A stretch of 64,000 nt of DNA from Leclercia adecarboxylata (GCA_901472455.1 LR590464.1:4960001-5024000), one strand, 5' to 3'. Numbered from the stretch's first letter, positions 29,722-40,940 are shown. A program made the numbers and translations. The notes: generated by a model not told the origin, from the letters alone.

Positions 29722-30777
29722 ATGGCAACTGGCCACGCTGCCCGATGCTGGGCAGATCCTCAATTCTCTTATCAACAGCATTTTACTGGTCGACGACGAT
29801 CTGGCGGTGCATTACGCCAATCCTGCGGCCAGCAGTTGCTTGCCCAAAGTTCACGCAAACTGTTTGGTGCGCCGCTACCCGAGCTGTTGAGTTATTTTTC
29901 CCCTGAACATCGGCCTGATGCAGGAGAGCCTGCAGGCGGACAAGGCTTTACCGATAACGAAGTCACACTGGTGATCGACGGGCGCTCGCATATTCTGTCC
30001 CTGACCGCGCAACGGCTGCCGGAAGGCCTGATCCTGCTGGAGATGGCGCCGATGGATAATCAGCGTCGCCTGAGCCAGGAGCAGCTGCAACATGCCCAGC
30101 AGATTGCGGCCCGGGACCTGGTGCGCGGCTCGCCCATGAAATTAAAAATCCGCTCGGTGGCCTGCGCCGGCGCGGCCGCAACTCTTAACCAAAGCCCCTG
30201 CCCGATCCGGCGCTGGCGGAATACACCCAAACGTCATTATTGAAACAGGCCGATCGCCTGCGTAATCTGGTGGATCGCCTGTTAGGCCGCAGCAACCCGG
30301 GATGCACGTCACCGAAAGCATTCACAAAGTGGCCGAGCGCGTCGGTCAAACTGGTGTCGATGGAGTTGCCGGATAACGTCAGGCTGATTCGGGATTACGA
30401 TCCCAGCCTGCCGGAACTCCCGCACGACCCCGACCAGATTGAACAGGTCTTGCTGAACATCGTGCGTAATGCTCTGCAGGCCTTAGGCCCGGAAGGCGGC
30501 CAGATTGTGCTGCGTACCCGTACGGCATTCCAGCTCACCCTGCCATGGCACGCGCTACCGTCTGGCGGCCCGCATCGACGTGGAAGATAACGGCCCGGGC
30601 ATTCCCTCCCATTTACAGGACACGCTGTTTTACCCGATGGTCAGCGGCCGTGAAGGCGGGACCGGGCTTGGCTTATCGATTGCCCGTAATTTGATAGATC
30701 AGCACTCCGGCAAATTGAATTTACCAGTTGGCCGGGTCCATACCGAGTTTTCGGTTTACCTGCCAATCAGGAAATAG
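29722..30777 (+). CDS. glnL: Nitrogen sensor histidine kinase NtrB (multiple indels)
   Basis: Phosphorylates or dephosphorylates NtrC depending on PII. PAS part ([20 protein letters not shown]), H-box region around 30120-30150 ([11 protein letters not shown] expected; the DNA shows it only across frames), N-box [16 protein letters not shown]1 [17 protein letters not shown] and G2 [15 protein letters not shown]. Indels near 29735, 29835, 29940, 30140, 30190, 30290 and 30540. ATG 29722 is behind CCAGGAGA. Confidence 0.9.
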
Positions 30778-30789
30778 AGGGTTAGGTTA

Positions 30790-32204
30790 ATGCAACGAGG
30801 GATAGTCTGGGTAGTTGATGACGATAGCTCCATCCGCGGTGCTTGAACGGGCGCTTTACCGGAGCAGGATTAAGCTGCACCGCTTTTGAAAGTGGCGCCG
30901 ATGTGCTTGATGCACTCACCACCAAAACCCCGGACGTGCTGCTGTCCGATATCCGTATGCCGGGGATGGACGGGCTGGCGCTGTTAAAACAGATCAAGCA
31001 GCGGCACCGATGCTGCCGGTCATCATAATGACCGCGCGCACTCCGAATCTGGATGCGGCGTCAGCGCCTACCAGCAGGGTGCGTTCGATTACCTGCCAAA
31101 ACCGTTCGATATTGATGAGGCGGTGGCGCTGGTTGAACGTGCCATCAGCCACTATCAGGAGCAGCAGCAGCCGCGTAATGCCCGGTATTTGGCCCGACAA
31201 CCGATATCATTGGCGAAGCACCTGCGATGCAGGATGTGTTTCGCATTATTGGCCGCCTGTCACGCTCTTCCATCAGCGGTGCTGATTAACGGCGAGTCAG
31301 GCAACCGGAAGAACTGGTCGCGCATGCCCTGCATCGCCACAGCCCGCGGGCCAAAAGCGCCGTTTATCGCCCTGAATATGGCCGCGATCCCCAAGGATTT
31401 GATTGAGTCCGAGCTGTTTGGTCACGAAAAAGGCGCCTTTTACCGGCGCCAACACCATTCGTCAGGGCCGCTTTGAACAGGCCGACGGCGGGACGCTGTT
31501 TCTGGATGAGATCGGGGATATGCGCTCGACGTCCAGCGACCGACTGCTGCGCGTACTGGCGGACGGTCAGTTTTACCGCGTGGCGGCTATGCGCCGGTTA
31601 AGGTCGATGTACTATCATTGCCGCCACCCCACCAGAACCTTGAGCTGCGCGTCCAGGAGGGGAAATTCCGTGAAGACTTATTCCACCGCCTGAACGTTAT
31701 TCGCGTCCACTTACCGCCGCTGCGCGAGCGTCGGGAGGATATCCCGCGTCTGGCACGTCATTTCCTGCAGGATGCCGCCCGTGAGCTGGGGGTAGAAGCC
31801 TAAACTGCTGCACCCGGAAACCGAAGCCGCGTTAACGCGTCTGGCCTGGCCGGGCAACGTGCGTCAGCTGGAAAATACCTGCCGCTGGTTAACGGTGATG
31901 GCCGCAGGCCAGGAGGTGTTGATCCAGGATCTGCCGCCTGAGCTTTTCGAAACCCACGTGCCGGAAAGCAGCACAGGTCAGAGCCTGCCCGACAGCTGGG
32001 CCACACTGCTGGCGCAATGGGCCGATCGCGCCCTGCGTTCCGGTCATCAAAATTTGCTCTCTGAGGCGCAACCCGAGATGGAACGCACGCTGCTTACCAC
32101 CGCGCTGCGCCATACCCAGGGCCATAAGCAGGAGGCCGGCACGCCTGCTTGGCTGGGGTCGCAATACCCTGACGCGGAAGTTAAAAGAGCTGGGAATGGA
32201 GTGA
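30790..32204 (+). CDS. glnG: Nitrogen response regulator NtrC, sigma-54 activator (multiple indels)
   Basis: Receiver domain with the phosphorylated Asp in [20 protein letters not shown]+ domain: Walker A (GESGTGKE expected; broken by an indel near 31300), [25 protein letters not shown], then [16 protein letters not shown]-terminal Fis-type HTH (RKLKELGME at the end, TGA 32202-32204). At least nine indels. Activates glnA through the sites at 27885 and represses glnL. Confidence 0.9.
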
Positions 32205-32314
32205 TTTTTACCCGCTGTGTAAAGTGCATTAATTAAGCGCAAATTGCCGCTATTTTGCGCTTTACTGTTCCGATGAGTTAAGTATGATCTTGCCGGGAAA
32301 ATGGGGGGAGCATC

Positions 32315-32439
32315 ATGCTGGAATCAATCGTGACGGTATTTGTCTGGCGGCGTCGAAGCCAGCGCAGCAGTGGGGCATACGCCACAAGCGGCCATTGCGG
32401 CAGTGCCTGTGCGCGGCGCTGGTTGGGCTGTTTAGCTAG
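32315..32439 (+). CDS. yshB: Small membrane-type protein YshB (two indels)
   Basis: Short gene in the glnG-hemN gap. ATG 32315, behind GGGGGGAG, reads MLESIVTVFV; after an indel near 32345, GGVEASAAVGHTPQAAIAAV; and after a second near 32405, LCAALVGLFS with TAG 32437-32439. Restored ~41 residues with one hydrophobic C-terminal helix, matching E. coli YshB in place and in sequence pattern. Its function is poorly known (a role in Salmonella inside host cells has been reported). Confidence 0.75.
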
Positions 32440-32445
32440 AAAAGT

Positions 32446-32516
32446 CGGGTGGCGCGAACGCTTAACCGGCCTACGTTTCGATTCTGTAGGCCCGGTAGGC
32501 GTTAGCGCCACCGGGC
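32446..32516. repeat. BIME: two REP units in inverted orientation
   Basis: CGGGTGGCGCG...AACCGGCCTAC (32446-32474) and GTAGGCCCGG...GCGCCACCGGGC (32486-32516) are mirror copies around 11 bases. They sit between the convergent genes yshB and hemN, the usual place for such elements. Confidence 0.85.
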
Positions 32517-32523
32517 AATACCG

Positions 32524-33901
32524 TTAAATGACGCGCGAGAACTGCTGTAAGCGCGCTTTCTGACCAGATAGGCGTCAAAGCACATACAGAATATTACGAA
32601 TCAACAGACGCCCTTTCGGCGTGACCTCAATCGCACTCTCCGTGACATCCACCAGCCCGTCTTTCGCCAACGGCGCCAGCAATTTCAGGTCTTCAGCGAA
32701 GTAATCATTAAATTGCAGAATCCACCTGCGCTTCCGACATCACTGAAGTCGAGGCGGAAATTACAGATCAGCGCTTTAATCACGTCCCGGCGAATACAGT
32801 CGTCGCGGGTTAAGGCGATGCCGCGCCACAGGGCGTTTCCGGTTGCATCCACCTGTTTGATAATAGTGCTTCAGCTCTTTCTGGTTCTGCGCGTAGCAGT
32901 CCGCCAATCATGCTGATGGCCGAAACGCCCATGCCCAGCAGATCCGTATCGCCCTGGGTGGTGTAACCCTGGAAATTACGATGCAGCACACCTTCGCGCT
33001 GGCAATTGCCAGCTCATCATCCGGGCGGGCAAAGTGATCCATTGCCGATAAACTGGTAAGCCGGTCTCGGTCAGAGAGGTGATGGTTTCCTGCAGGATAT
33101 CCAGCTTTTGCTGGGCAGAAGGCAGATCCGCATCTTGATTTTGCGTTGCGCGGCAAACAGCGTCGGCAGATGCGCATAGTTAAAGACGCTCAGGCGATCC
33201 GGGTTAAGCTCAGCCACGCGCTTCAGCGTGTAGGCAAAGCTTTCTGGTGTCTGTTTTGGCAGACCATAAATCAGGTCGATATTGGTGGACGTAAAGCCAA
33301 TCTCCCGCGCGTGATTTAACAGCGCGAAGATGAACGCTTCATCCTGCTCGCGGTTGACCAGGCGCTGAACCTCTTTGTTGAAGTCCTGCACGCCCATACT
33401 CAGGCGGTTAAAGCCTTCGCTACGCAGGTGATCGAGCACATCCAGCTCGATTTCGCGCGGATCCACTTCGATGGAGATTTCCGCATCGGCATCGAAACGG
33501 AAGTTATTCCGCAGCAAATTCATCAGGCGGCTGATTTGCGCTTTATTCAGGTAGGTCGGCGTACCGCCACCCCAGTGGAGCTGGCTGACATGGCGTCCGG
33601 CAAACTGCGGCGCGCGATGGAGGATCTCCTGCTCAAGCGCGTCCAGATACTGATCTGCTTTGTGCTGCTGGCGGGTAACAATTTTATTGCAGCCGCAGAA
33701 ATAGCAGAGCTTGTGGCAGAACGGGATATGAACATACAGAGAAAGCGGGCGATCGGGGTAACGCGCAACCGCCTGCTGAAAATGGCTATCACCGAAGGCG
33801 TCGGAAAATTCCAGCGCGGTTGGATACGAGGTATAACGCGGCCCGGAATAGTTATATTTTTGGATCAGGGCCAGATCCCAGTCGATGGTTGGTACAGACA
33901 T
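32524..33901 (-). CDS. hemN: Oxygen-independent coproporphyrinogen III oxidase (several indels)
   Basis: Radical-SAM enzyme of anaerobic haem synthesis. The cluster motif is intact in HIPFCHKLCYFCGCNK (CxxxCxxCxC); HWGGGTPTYLN and SMGVQDFNKEVQRLVNR follow. Indels near 33130, 33050, 32990, 32870, 32840 and 32725 break the second half; the FSRVI end is readable at 32524. Start ATG 33901 (MSVPTIDWDLAL) with GGAAGGAG five bases upstream. Confidence 0.93.
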
Positions 33902-33903
33902 GT

Positions 33904-34101
33904 TCACTCCTTCCGATGGTGCCGCGTTCGTTTACGGCGGCCCGTTCTGGCCCCTGTGCGGGCCATGAATCGGGTGCGCAGCCACTTTTGTCGCCGCGAC
34001 AACCGCCGTAGTTTAACGAATAACCACACCAGATAACATATAACCGGAAGGGTTAATAAGCAGGACGATAAAGCCTGCCGGGTGCAAATGTTAGTTTCCA
34101 C
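33904..34101 (-). CDS. Hypothetical 65-residue protein, single membrane segment and very basic tail
   Basis: GTG 34101 overlaps the 3' end of yihI. The product has one hydrophobic helix ([17 protein letters not shown]), then ~30 residues with many Arg/Lys/His. Position between yihI and hemN, reaching almost to hemN, and an intact frame speak for a gene. The poor ribosome binding site and lack of a family I know speak against it. Confidence 0.35.
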   Translation of the reverse strand: METNICTRQALSSCLLTLPVICYLVWLFVKLRRLSRRQKWLRTRFMARTGARTGRRKRTRHHRKE

Positions 34102-34607
34102 CTTTCAGCAGGCGCATCATGTCTTCCTGCTTCTCTTCTTCTTCCTCTTCCTCTTCGTCGTCGTAAGAGAGACCAAGCTTCTGCATCAGTTCATCGATGC
34201 GATCCAGTTTGGCATCAACCCAGGATTGCTCTTCAGCATTCAGGGTTTCACCCTCTTCAAGACGTTCCAGCAGCGCATCCAGGCGCTCATCATTCTCCAG
34301 CAAATCCAGCTCAGCCTGCGGTGAAAGCATAGGTTTCTCGCTCTTGGGTTTGTGCTGCCTGGTGACCGGGGCATTGGTCACGCCTAATGGAACAGGTGTT
34401 TTACTGCCGATACGCGGGTCTTTCTGCTGCTTACTTTTCGCAGACGCGCCCGATTCACCGCTGCCGCTTGTGCGACTGCCCGCAGCATGGCCACGATGCT
34501 TTTTATCGCGTTTGCGATCGCGCGCTTCCTGATTCAGTTCTTCGCGCGTTTTACGGCGTGCTTTTGCTGGACGTTTAGCGCCTGCAGCGGAGGTCGGTTT
34601 TTTTCAT
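34091..34607 (-). CDS. yihI: Der GTPase-activating protein YihI (two indels)
   Basis: Stimulates the ribosome-assembly GTPase Der. The basic N-terminal half ([19 protein letters not shown], read at 34580-34500) starts at ATG 34605-34607; an extra A in the following A-run shifts the frame. The acidic C-terminal half ([37 protein letters not shown]) is open at 34381-34091. Restored length ~171 is typical. Its strongly bipolar charge is a family trait. Confidence 0.9.
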
Positions 34608-34675
34608 GTTGTTTTGTCTTTACGTCGTTTTATTCAGTATAGAATTGCGGCGAAATCTAGCAGAAAGCAAGCAAA

Positions 34676-34917
34676 GAAAAAAGGCGACAGAGCAATCTGT
34701 CGCCTTTTTTCCTGACTCATAACGCGTTATGGGTCTGACAATCCCTGTTTGCTGACAACTCACCCTGTTTTTCCGTGAGCAGCTACCGTCCGTGACAGGT
34801 CCTTTTCCTTTTTCAAACGCCTCCAGGCGTACGTCTTCCTGACTGTCCTTTGTCTTCGCCTCCTGGCGCTCCTGACCCTCATCCTTAAGTCCGCTTCCTG
34901 TTGGCATCCTCGCCGTT
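34676..34917 (-). ncRNA. csrC: CsrC regulatory RNA
   Basis: Minus-strand transcript between engB and yihI, as in E. coli. The start region GGCGAGGATGCCAACAGGAA matches the CsrC 5' end pattern. I count about 15 GGA motifs, many in CAGGA or AAGGA loops, the binding sites that titrate the translational regulator CsrA. The end is the terminator GGCGACAGA/TCTGTCGCC plus T-run (34678-34711). Exact 5' end is estimated. Confidence 0.88.
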
Positions 34918-35149
34918 GAGCGCTACTTTACGCGGTCCGGTTAAACCTACAACCCACAAAGGCGATTTACGCGCGCTTTTCAGATTAGGACTAAGCGTTA
35001 ATAGTTTGATTTTAATGATTATGATTTTTAAAGGCTCTGCGATTTTTCTTAAAATCTCCCATAATTTAAAGGGCAGATCTCTTACAAAGTTCATGGTTTT
35101 TACTTACAGCCAGACTGCCGATGGGAAAAGCCTTTTCTCTCTGTTCAGG

Positions 35150-35155
35150 TATAAT
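35150..35155 (+). promoter_or_regulatory. Probable -10 element of the engB promoter
   Basis: TATAAT at 35150-35155, ~35 bases before the engB start. The AT-rich stretch from 34990 to 35100 upstream holds no gene and probably also carries the csrC promoter on the other strand. Confidence 0.5.
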
Positions 35156-35189
35156 CCCCCCAACGTTACGAATTTCTGGAGACAACCAC

Positions 35190-35819
35190 GTGACCAACCT
35201 GAATTATCACCAGACGCATTTTGTTCTTAGTGCGCCTGATATTCGCCATTTACCCGCCGATGCGGGTCTTGAAGTGGCATTTGCTGGCCGGTCCAACGCG
35301 GGGAAATCCAGCGCTCTGAATACCCTGACCAATCAGAAAAGCCTCGCCCGTATCTCTAAAACGCCTGGCCGTACCCAGCTGATTAACCTGTTTGAAGTTG
35401 CGCCGGGCAAACGCCTGGTCGACTTACCGGGCTATGGCTACGCCGAAGTCCCGGAAGAGATGAAAATCAAATGGCAGCGCGCCCTGGGTGAATACCTGGA
35501 AAAACGCCTGTGCCTGAAAAGGTCTGGTCGTGCTGATGGATATTCGTCATCCGCTCAAAGATCTTGATCAGCAGATGATCCACTGGGCCGTCGAAAGCGG
35601 GATCGAGGTGCTGGTGCTGTTGACCAAAGCCGACAAGCTGGCAAGTGGCGCGCGTAAAGCGCAGGTGAATATGGTGCGTGAAGCGGTTCTGGCGTTTAAC
35701 GGCGACATCCCAGGTTGAGGCTTTTTCTTCACTGAAGAAACTCGGCGTGGATAAACTGCGTGAAAAACTGGATCGCTGGTACAGTGAGCTGGAACCCGCG
35801 ACCAGAAGCGGAAGAGTGA
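35190..35819 (+). CDS. engB: Essential ribosome-biogenesis GTPase EngB/YsxC (three indels)
   Basis: Also yihA. GTG 35190 gives [20 protein letters not shown] behind CTGGAGAC. G1 [15 protein letters not shown]3 [14 protein letters not shown]4 LTKADKL are all present. Indels near 35515, 35713 and 35805; the last restores a PEAEE end with TGA 35817-35819. Length 209 residues after correction. Since the gene is essential in E. coli, the frameshifts must be errors or be bypassed. Confidence 0.92.
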
Positions 35820-35821
35820 TA

Positions 35822-35852
35822 ATAAGCGCGGCGATGTCCGCGCTTTTTTTTG
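35822..35852 (+). terminator. Terminator of engB
   Basis: AAGCGCGG-CGATGT-CCGCGCTT followed by T8 directly behind the engB stop. Confidence 0.85.
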
Positions 35853-35877
35853 CGCTGAAACTTTTCTTTGCCGCAAT

Positions 35878-35986
35878 AAAAAACGCCCCCAGTCATTACT
35901 GACTGGGGCGGCTAAAATATTCAGCCAAATCCGATTACGTGAAGTAAAAGGTCTGAAAGATAGAACATCTTACCTCTGTACCCTAC
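35878..35986 (-). ncRNA. spf: Spot 42 RNA
   Basis: Minus strand 109-nt RNA. It begins GTAGGGTACAGAGGTAAGAT at 35986 and ends in the terminator CGCCCCAGTCA/TGACTGGGGCG plus T-run. Sequence and location next to polA match E. coli Spot 42, which represses secondary-metabolism mRNAs via Hfq and is itself repressed by CRP-cAMP. The AT-rich leader 35987-36060 should hold its promoter. Confidence 0.95.
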
Positions 35987-36134
35987 GCGAATAACTCTAC
36001 CCTTTTTTAGACTATAGACAAAGCACTTTTTGTAGTTTTTTTTTCATTCTTTACATAGGTAATTCTAATGATCATCACAAAACGTTCATGGATATGTTGC
36101 TTACTTACAAAAAGTGTTCATATTCCAGAAAGAG

Positions 36135-38928
36135 TTAGTGAGCCTGATCCCAGTTTTCTCCGCTACCCACTTCCCACCAGCAACGGCACATCCAGTTTCA
36201 CGCTGTTTTCCATCAGTTCATGGATCTTTTTCGAGACGGACTCCAGATCGTCTTTGTGCACTTCGAACACCAGTTCATCGTGTACCTGCATGATCATACG
36301 AACCCGCGGCTGGTCTTTCTCCAGCCAGGCATCAACGGCGATCATCGCACGTTTAATGATATCTGCTGCCGTTCCTTGCATCGGGGCATTGATCGCGGCA
36401 CGCTCGGCTCCGGCACGGCGCGCTGCATTGCTTGAGTTGATATCCGGCAGATAGAGACGACGTCCGTCCAGCGTTTCGACATAGCCTTTTTCTTTCGCCT
36501 TGGCACGGGTGCTCTCCATATATTGCAGCACGCCCGGATAGCGCTCGAAATAGAGATCCATGTACTTCTGCGACTCTTTACGTGGAATATTGAGCTGACG
36601 GGAGAGGCCAAATGCGCTCATACCGTAGATCAGACCAAAGTTGATCGCTTTTGCGCTGCGGCGCTGTTCCCCGGTTACACTCTCCAGTGACATCCCAAAG
36701 ACTTCGGCCGCCGTCGCCCGGTGGATATCCTGCCCTTCAGCAAAGGCGGTCAACAGACCTTTATCCGGGACAGGTGCGCCATAATACGCAGCTCAATCTG
36801 CGAATAGTCAGCGGAGACAATCACGTAGTCCTGCGGCGCAATAAACGCCTGACGGATACGACGCCCCTCTTCATTACGCACCGGAATGTTTTTGCAGGTT
36901 CGGATCGGTCGAGGACAGACGCCCGGTGGCTGCCACCGCCTGATGATAAGACGTATGCACGCGACCCGTTTTCGGGTTGATCATCAACGGCAGCTTATCG
37001 GTATAGGTCGATTTCAGCTTTGCCAGCCCACGGTATTGTAGGATCACTTTCGGCAGCGGATAGTCCAGCGCCAGCTCTTCCAGCACCTCTTCAGAGGTTG
37101 ACGGTGCACCACCCGGTGTTTTCTTCAGCGGCTTAATGCCCTGCTTTTCAAACAGGATGGTCTGCAGCTGTTTGGTGGACGAGAGGTTAAACGGCTCGCC
37201 GGCGATCTCATGCGCTTTTTGCTCAAGCTCGTTCAGGCGCAAGGTGATCTCTTCTGAGTGCTTATGCAGTACTGCCGGATCGATCTTAACGCCGTTGCGC
37301 TCAATGCGGGACAGAACCGGCACCAGCGGCATCTCGATATTCTTGAACACGTTCAGCGGCCCGGCGTGTTTTTGCAGCTTTGGCCACATCTTTAAATGCA
37401 GTTGCAGCGTGACGTCAGCATCTTCTGCCGCATAGTGTCCCGCCTCTTCCAGGGCAATCTGGTTAAACGTAAGCTGATTTTTGCCCTTGCCCGCGATCTC
37501 TTCGAAGGTGACGGTTTTGTGCTTCAGCCAGCGATCGGAGAGTGAATCCATATCGTGACGACCGGCAACGCTGTCGAGGATATAGGATTCCAGCATGGTA
37601 TCGAACGCGATACCCCGCAGTTCAATGCCGTAGTTTTGCAGGATGCCGCGGTCAAACTTCAGGTTTTGCCCCACCTTGAGTGCTTTTTCGTCTTCAAGGA
37701 TCGGCTTGAGCAGTTCGAGCACCCGCTCACGGCTGATCTGTTCAGGCGCATCCAGGTAGTCGTGGGCGACCGGCACATAGGCGGCAACGCCAGGCTCAGT
37801 GGCAAAGGAGAGGCCGACCATATTGGCGGAGACATTATCGAGGCTGTCGGTTTCGGTATCAAAAGCGAACACCGGCGCCTGCTTTAATTTTTCAATCCAG
37901 ACCTGCAGCTGGGCTTCATCAAGAATAGTTTCGTAATGTTCAGAAGATAGGACCGTGGCTTCTTCTTCCGGCTCTACTTCCGCATCAATCACCAGCGTCT
38001 GTTTTGGCTTAGCCGCCGGTTTTGCCCCTTTCGCCTGCAGCCATTTTCCTGCGTCGAGATCGGTTATCCAGCGTTTGAATTCATACTGTTTAAACAGGCT
38101 CAACAGCTCCTCTACGGCAGGTTGCTGCACTTCCAGTTGTTCGCAGGTCAGATCCAGTTCAACGTCGGTTTTAATGGTCGCCAGCTGATAGGAGAGGTAC
38201 GCGACCTCTTTGTTTTGCTCAAGCTTAGCGGCCATGGTTTTGGCGCCGCGGAAGGTTAACCCGGCAATTTTATCCTGCTCGCTGTACAGCGTATCCAGCC
38301 CACCCAGACCTTGCAGCAGCGCCTGGGCCGTCTTCTCGCCCACACCCGGCACGCCCGGAATGTTATCGGAGGAGTCGCCCATCAGCGCGAGGAAGTCGAT
38401 GATCAGCTCCGGCGGCACGCCATATTTGGTCACCACCTCTTCAGGGCCAAGGATGGTATTGGTCATGGTGTTAATCAGGGTGATCCCTGGCGTGACCAGC
38501 TGCGCCATGTCTTTATCGCCGGTACTGATCAATACCGGGCGGCCCATTTTCTCGGCTTCTCGTGCCAGCGTACCGATTACATCGTCTGCTTCCACGCCAG
38601 AGACGGCCATTAAAGGCAGACCCATCGCTTTTACCATCTTATGCAGAGGCTCAATCTGCGCGCGCAGATCGTCCGGCATTGGCGGGCGATGGGATTTATA
38701 GTGTTCAAACAGCTCATCCCGGAAAGTTTTGCCTTTCGCATCGAATACGACGGCGGCATGGCTCGGCTGATACTGCAAAATCAAACTACGCAGCATGTTC
38801 AGCACGCCATACATTGCGCCAGTAGGCTCTCCGGCGCTGTTAGTCAGCGGAGGAAACGCATGATACGCCCGATAAAGATAAGACGAACCGTCGACGAGAA
38901 TAAGCGGATTTTCGGGGATCTGAACCAT
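36135..38928 (-). CDS. polA: DNA polymerase I (three indels)
   Basis: Repair and Okazaki-fragment maturation polymerase. N-terminal 5' nuclease ([34 protein letters not shown]), 3'-5' exonuclease ([12 protein letters not shown]), polymerase motifs A (DYSQIELR region, in the shifted part near 36800), B ([19 protein letters not shown]) and C ([11 protein letters not shown]). Start [11 protein letters not shown] at 38928, not the longer 38970. Indels near 36890, 36765 and 36165; the last hides the usual GENWDQAH end with TAA 36135-36137. Confidence 0.95.
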
Positions 38929-39020
38929 AATGTCCGTGCCTTTAAGTAATTTATGGTTAAAGGATGCCACAGAAGGATGAAAACATCAGTTTTTCGCGGT
39001 CAATACAGCCAAAGATTTTG

Positions 39021-39059
39021 CGATCCTGAGGATCGGTCGCAAATTAAATCTGTGGATAA
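39021..39059. promoter_or_regulatory. polA upstream region: palindrome and DnaA box
   Basis: CGATCCTGAGGATCG (39021-39035) is a perfect 15-base palindrome, flanked by TTTG and TCGCAAA to form a longer hairpin. TGTGGATAA (39051-39059) is a consensus DnaA box on the minus strand. DnaA control of polA has been reported in E. coli. The 436-base gap to yihG is otherwise AT-rich and gene-free. Confidence 0.55.
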
Positions 39060-39364
39060 GTTTGTGAATAGTTTCTGCGACCTGGACTAAATGTGCTATC
39101 TGTTGATCGCTATGCTAATAATTATTCTTAATAATCAATATATTATTGTTTGATCGCGATCTCATATCTCTGATTGATGACAATTTACTCCCATGTGGAT
39201 ATAAGCCACGCCGGATCTGCGCCATAGAATTTTTCTCCGCTGACAGGTAAAACGCTGTTCATACCAGGTTAAAGCCCCATCCTTTTAGCGTTTTCTGGTA
39301 AAATCAGCGCCCGGTGTCTGTTTATCAGGCGCATATTATATCTAACCACCTGAAAACACTCATC

Positions 39365-40274
39365 ATGTCTAGACTGCTGGCTGCGATTACGCTTCTGATA
39401 AGTATCGCATTAACTATTCTGGTCACCATCGCCTGTTCTGTGGCCGATTATCATCGCCGGAATAATTAAACTGCTACTACCGATCCCCGTCGTCTGGCGT
39501 GCCGTATCAGTTTTTTGTAATTTCATGATGTACTGCTGGTGTGAAGGCCTGGCAGTACTTTTGCGTCTTAATCCGCATCTGAAATGGGATGTTCAGGGTC
39601 TGGAAGGGCTTAACAAGAAAAACTGGTATTTGCTCATCTGTAACCACCATAGCTGGGCCGATATAGTGGTGCTATGCGTGCTGTTCCGCAAACATATCCC
39701 CATGAACAAATACTTTCTTAAGCAGCAGCTCGCCTGGGTGCCTTTTATTGGCCTGGCCTGCTGGGCGCTGGATATGCCCTTTATGAAACGCTATTCGCGT
39801 AGCTATCTGATTCGTCATCCTGAGCGCCGCGGAAAAGATGTTGAAACCACTCGCCGATCCTGTGAGAAGTTTCGCTCACACCCCACCACAATCGTTAATT
39901 TCGTCGAAGGCTCTCGCTTTACCGAAGAGAAGCAGCAGCAAACGCGCTCGCCGTATGCCAACCTGCTGCCACCAAAAGCGGCCGGGATCGCCATGGCGCT
40001 TAACGTGCTAGGCAAACAGTTCGACAAATTACTGAACGTCACGCTCTGTTATCCAGAAAACGATAAGACGCCATTTCAGGATATGCTCAGCGGCAAGTTA
40101 ACCCGGATCGTGGTGCGTATTAATCTGGTGCCTGTGGCGGAGGAATTACACGGGGACTACGTCAGCGATAAGAACTTTAAGCGACGTTTTCAGCTCTGGC
40201 TGAATACGTTGTGGAGTGAGAAAGACGCGCTCATAAACACAATTAAAGCGGAATACAAAAACGCCGGTCATTGA
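39365..40274 (+). CDS. yihG: 1-acylglycerol-3-phosphate O-acyltransferase family protein YihG (one indel)
   Basis: PlsC-type acyltransferase: [13 protein letters not shown] holds the HX4D motif (here NHHSWAD), and [11 protein letters not shown] is the substrate-binding motif III. ATG 39365 opens a membrane helix ([17 protein letters not shown]), with an indel near 39450 before the open frame from 39525. E. coli has yihF between dsbA and yihG; here it is absent. Converges with dsbA. Confidence 0.9.
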
Positions 40275-40285
40275 CCGGCGTTTTC
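40259..40285. terminator. Shared terminator between yihG and dsbA
   Basis: AACGCCGGTCA-T-TGACCGGCGTT followed by TT. It overlaps the yihG stop and lies 5 bases beyond the dsbA stop, so it probably ends both convergent transcripts. Confidence 0.8.
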
Positions 40286-40289
40286 TTTA

Positions 40290-40913
40290 TTACTTCTTCT
40301 CAACCAGATACTTCACGGTATCAGCATATTGCTGGACGAAGATGTCCATGCTGCTGGTATCCATACCCTGCATATTCAGCTGATATTTGCCGTTAACATA
40401 CATGGCTGGCACGCCGCGCAGCTGCAGGTCAGCAGCAGCTTTTTCCTGCTGAGCTACCAGAGATTTCACAACGAAGCTATTCCAGGCTGCATCGTATTCT
40501 TCTCCTTTAATACCGGCATCAACAAAGACTTTGCGGATATCAGCTGTGGTTTGTACGGCCTGTGTTTTCTGAACTGCTTCAAACATTGGCGCAGTAATTT
40601 TGTCTTCCACACCCAGTGCCATCGCAACGGCCCATGCCTGAGTCAGGTCTTTGCCCAACGGGCCAAGAAACTCAACATGATACTTGGTCATTTTGGTGCC
40701 TTCTGGCAGCTTCTTCTTCACGTTATCGGAAACGTGCAGAACCTGCTCGAACTCATAGCAGTGCGGGCAGTAGAATGAGAAGAACTCAAGGACCTGAGGC
40801 TCTCCGGCAACCGGTTTGTCGAGGGTAATATACTGCTTGCCATCGCTGAACTGTGCAGCCGATGCGCTAAAAGCCAGAATCATACCTGCCAGCGCCAGCC
40901 ATATTTTTTTCAT
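40290..40913 (-). CDS. dsbA: Periplasmic thiol:disulfide oxidoreductase DsbA
   Basis: Introduces disulfides into secreted proteins. Signal peptide [18 protein letters not shown], mature start [12 protein letters not shown], active site FYCPHCYEF, cis-Pro loop [13 protein letters not shown]. 207 residues from ATG 40913; the in-frame ATG 40919 adds two. Seventeen to 28 bases behind srkA, with which it forms the known operon. Confidence 0.96.
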   Translation of the reverse strand: MKKIWLALAGMILAFSASAAQFSDGKQYITLDKPVAGEPQVLEFFSFYCPHCYEFEQVLHVSDNVKKKLPEGTKMTKYHVEFLGPLGKDLTQAWAVAMALGVEDKITAPMFEAVQKTQAVQTTADIRKVFVDAGIKGEEYDAAWNSFVVKSLVAQQEKAAADLQLRGVPAMYVNGKYQLNMQGMDTSSMDIFVQQYADTVKYLVEKK

Positions 40914-40940
40914 GATCAAATTTCTCCTGGGTGTGTTCGA

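Noticed and set aside
36068-36454. Plus-strand frame of 128 codons at the polA 3' end
   Set aside because: Antisense to the polymerase motif C region; no independent support.
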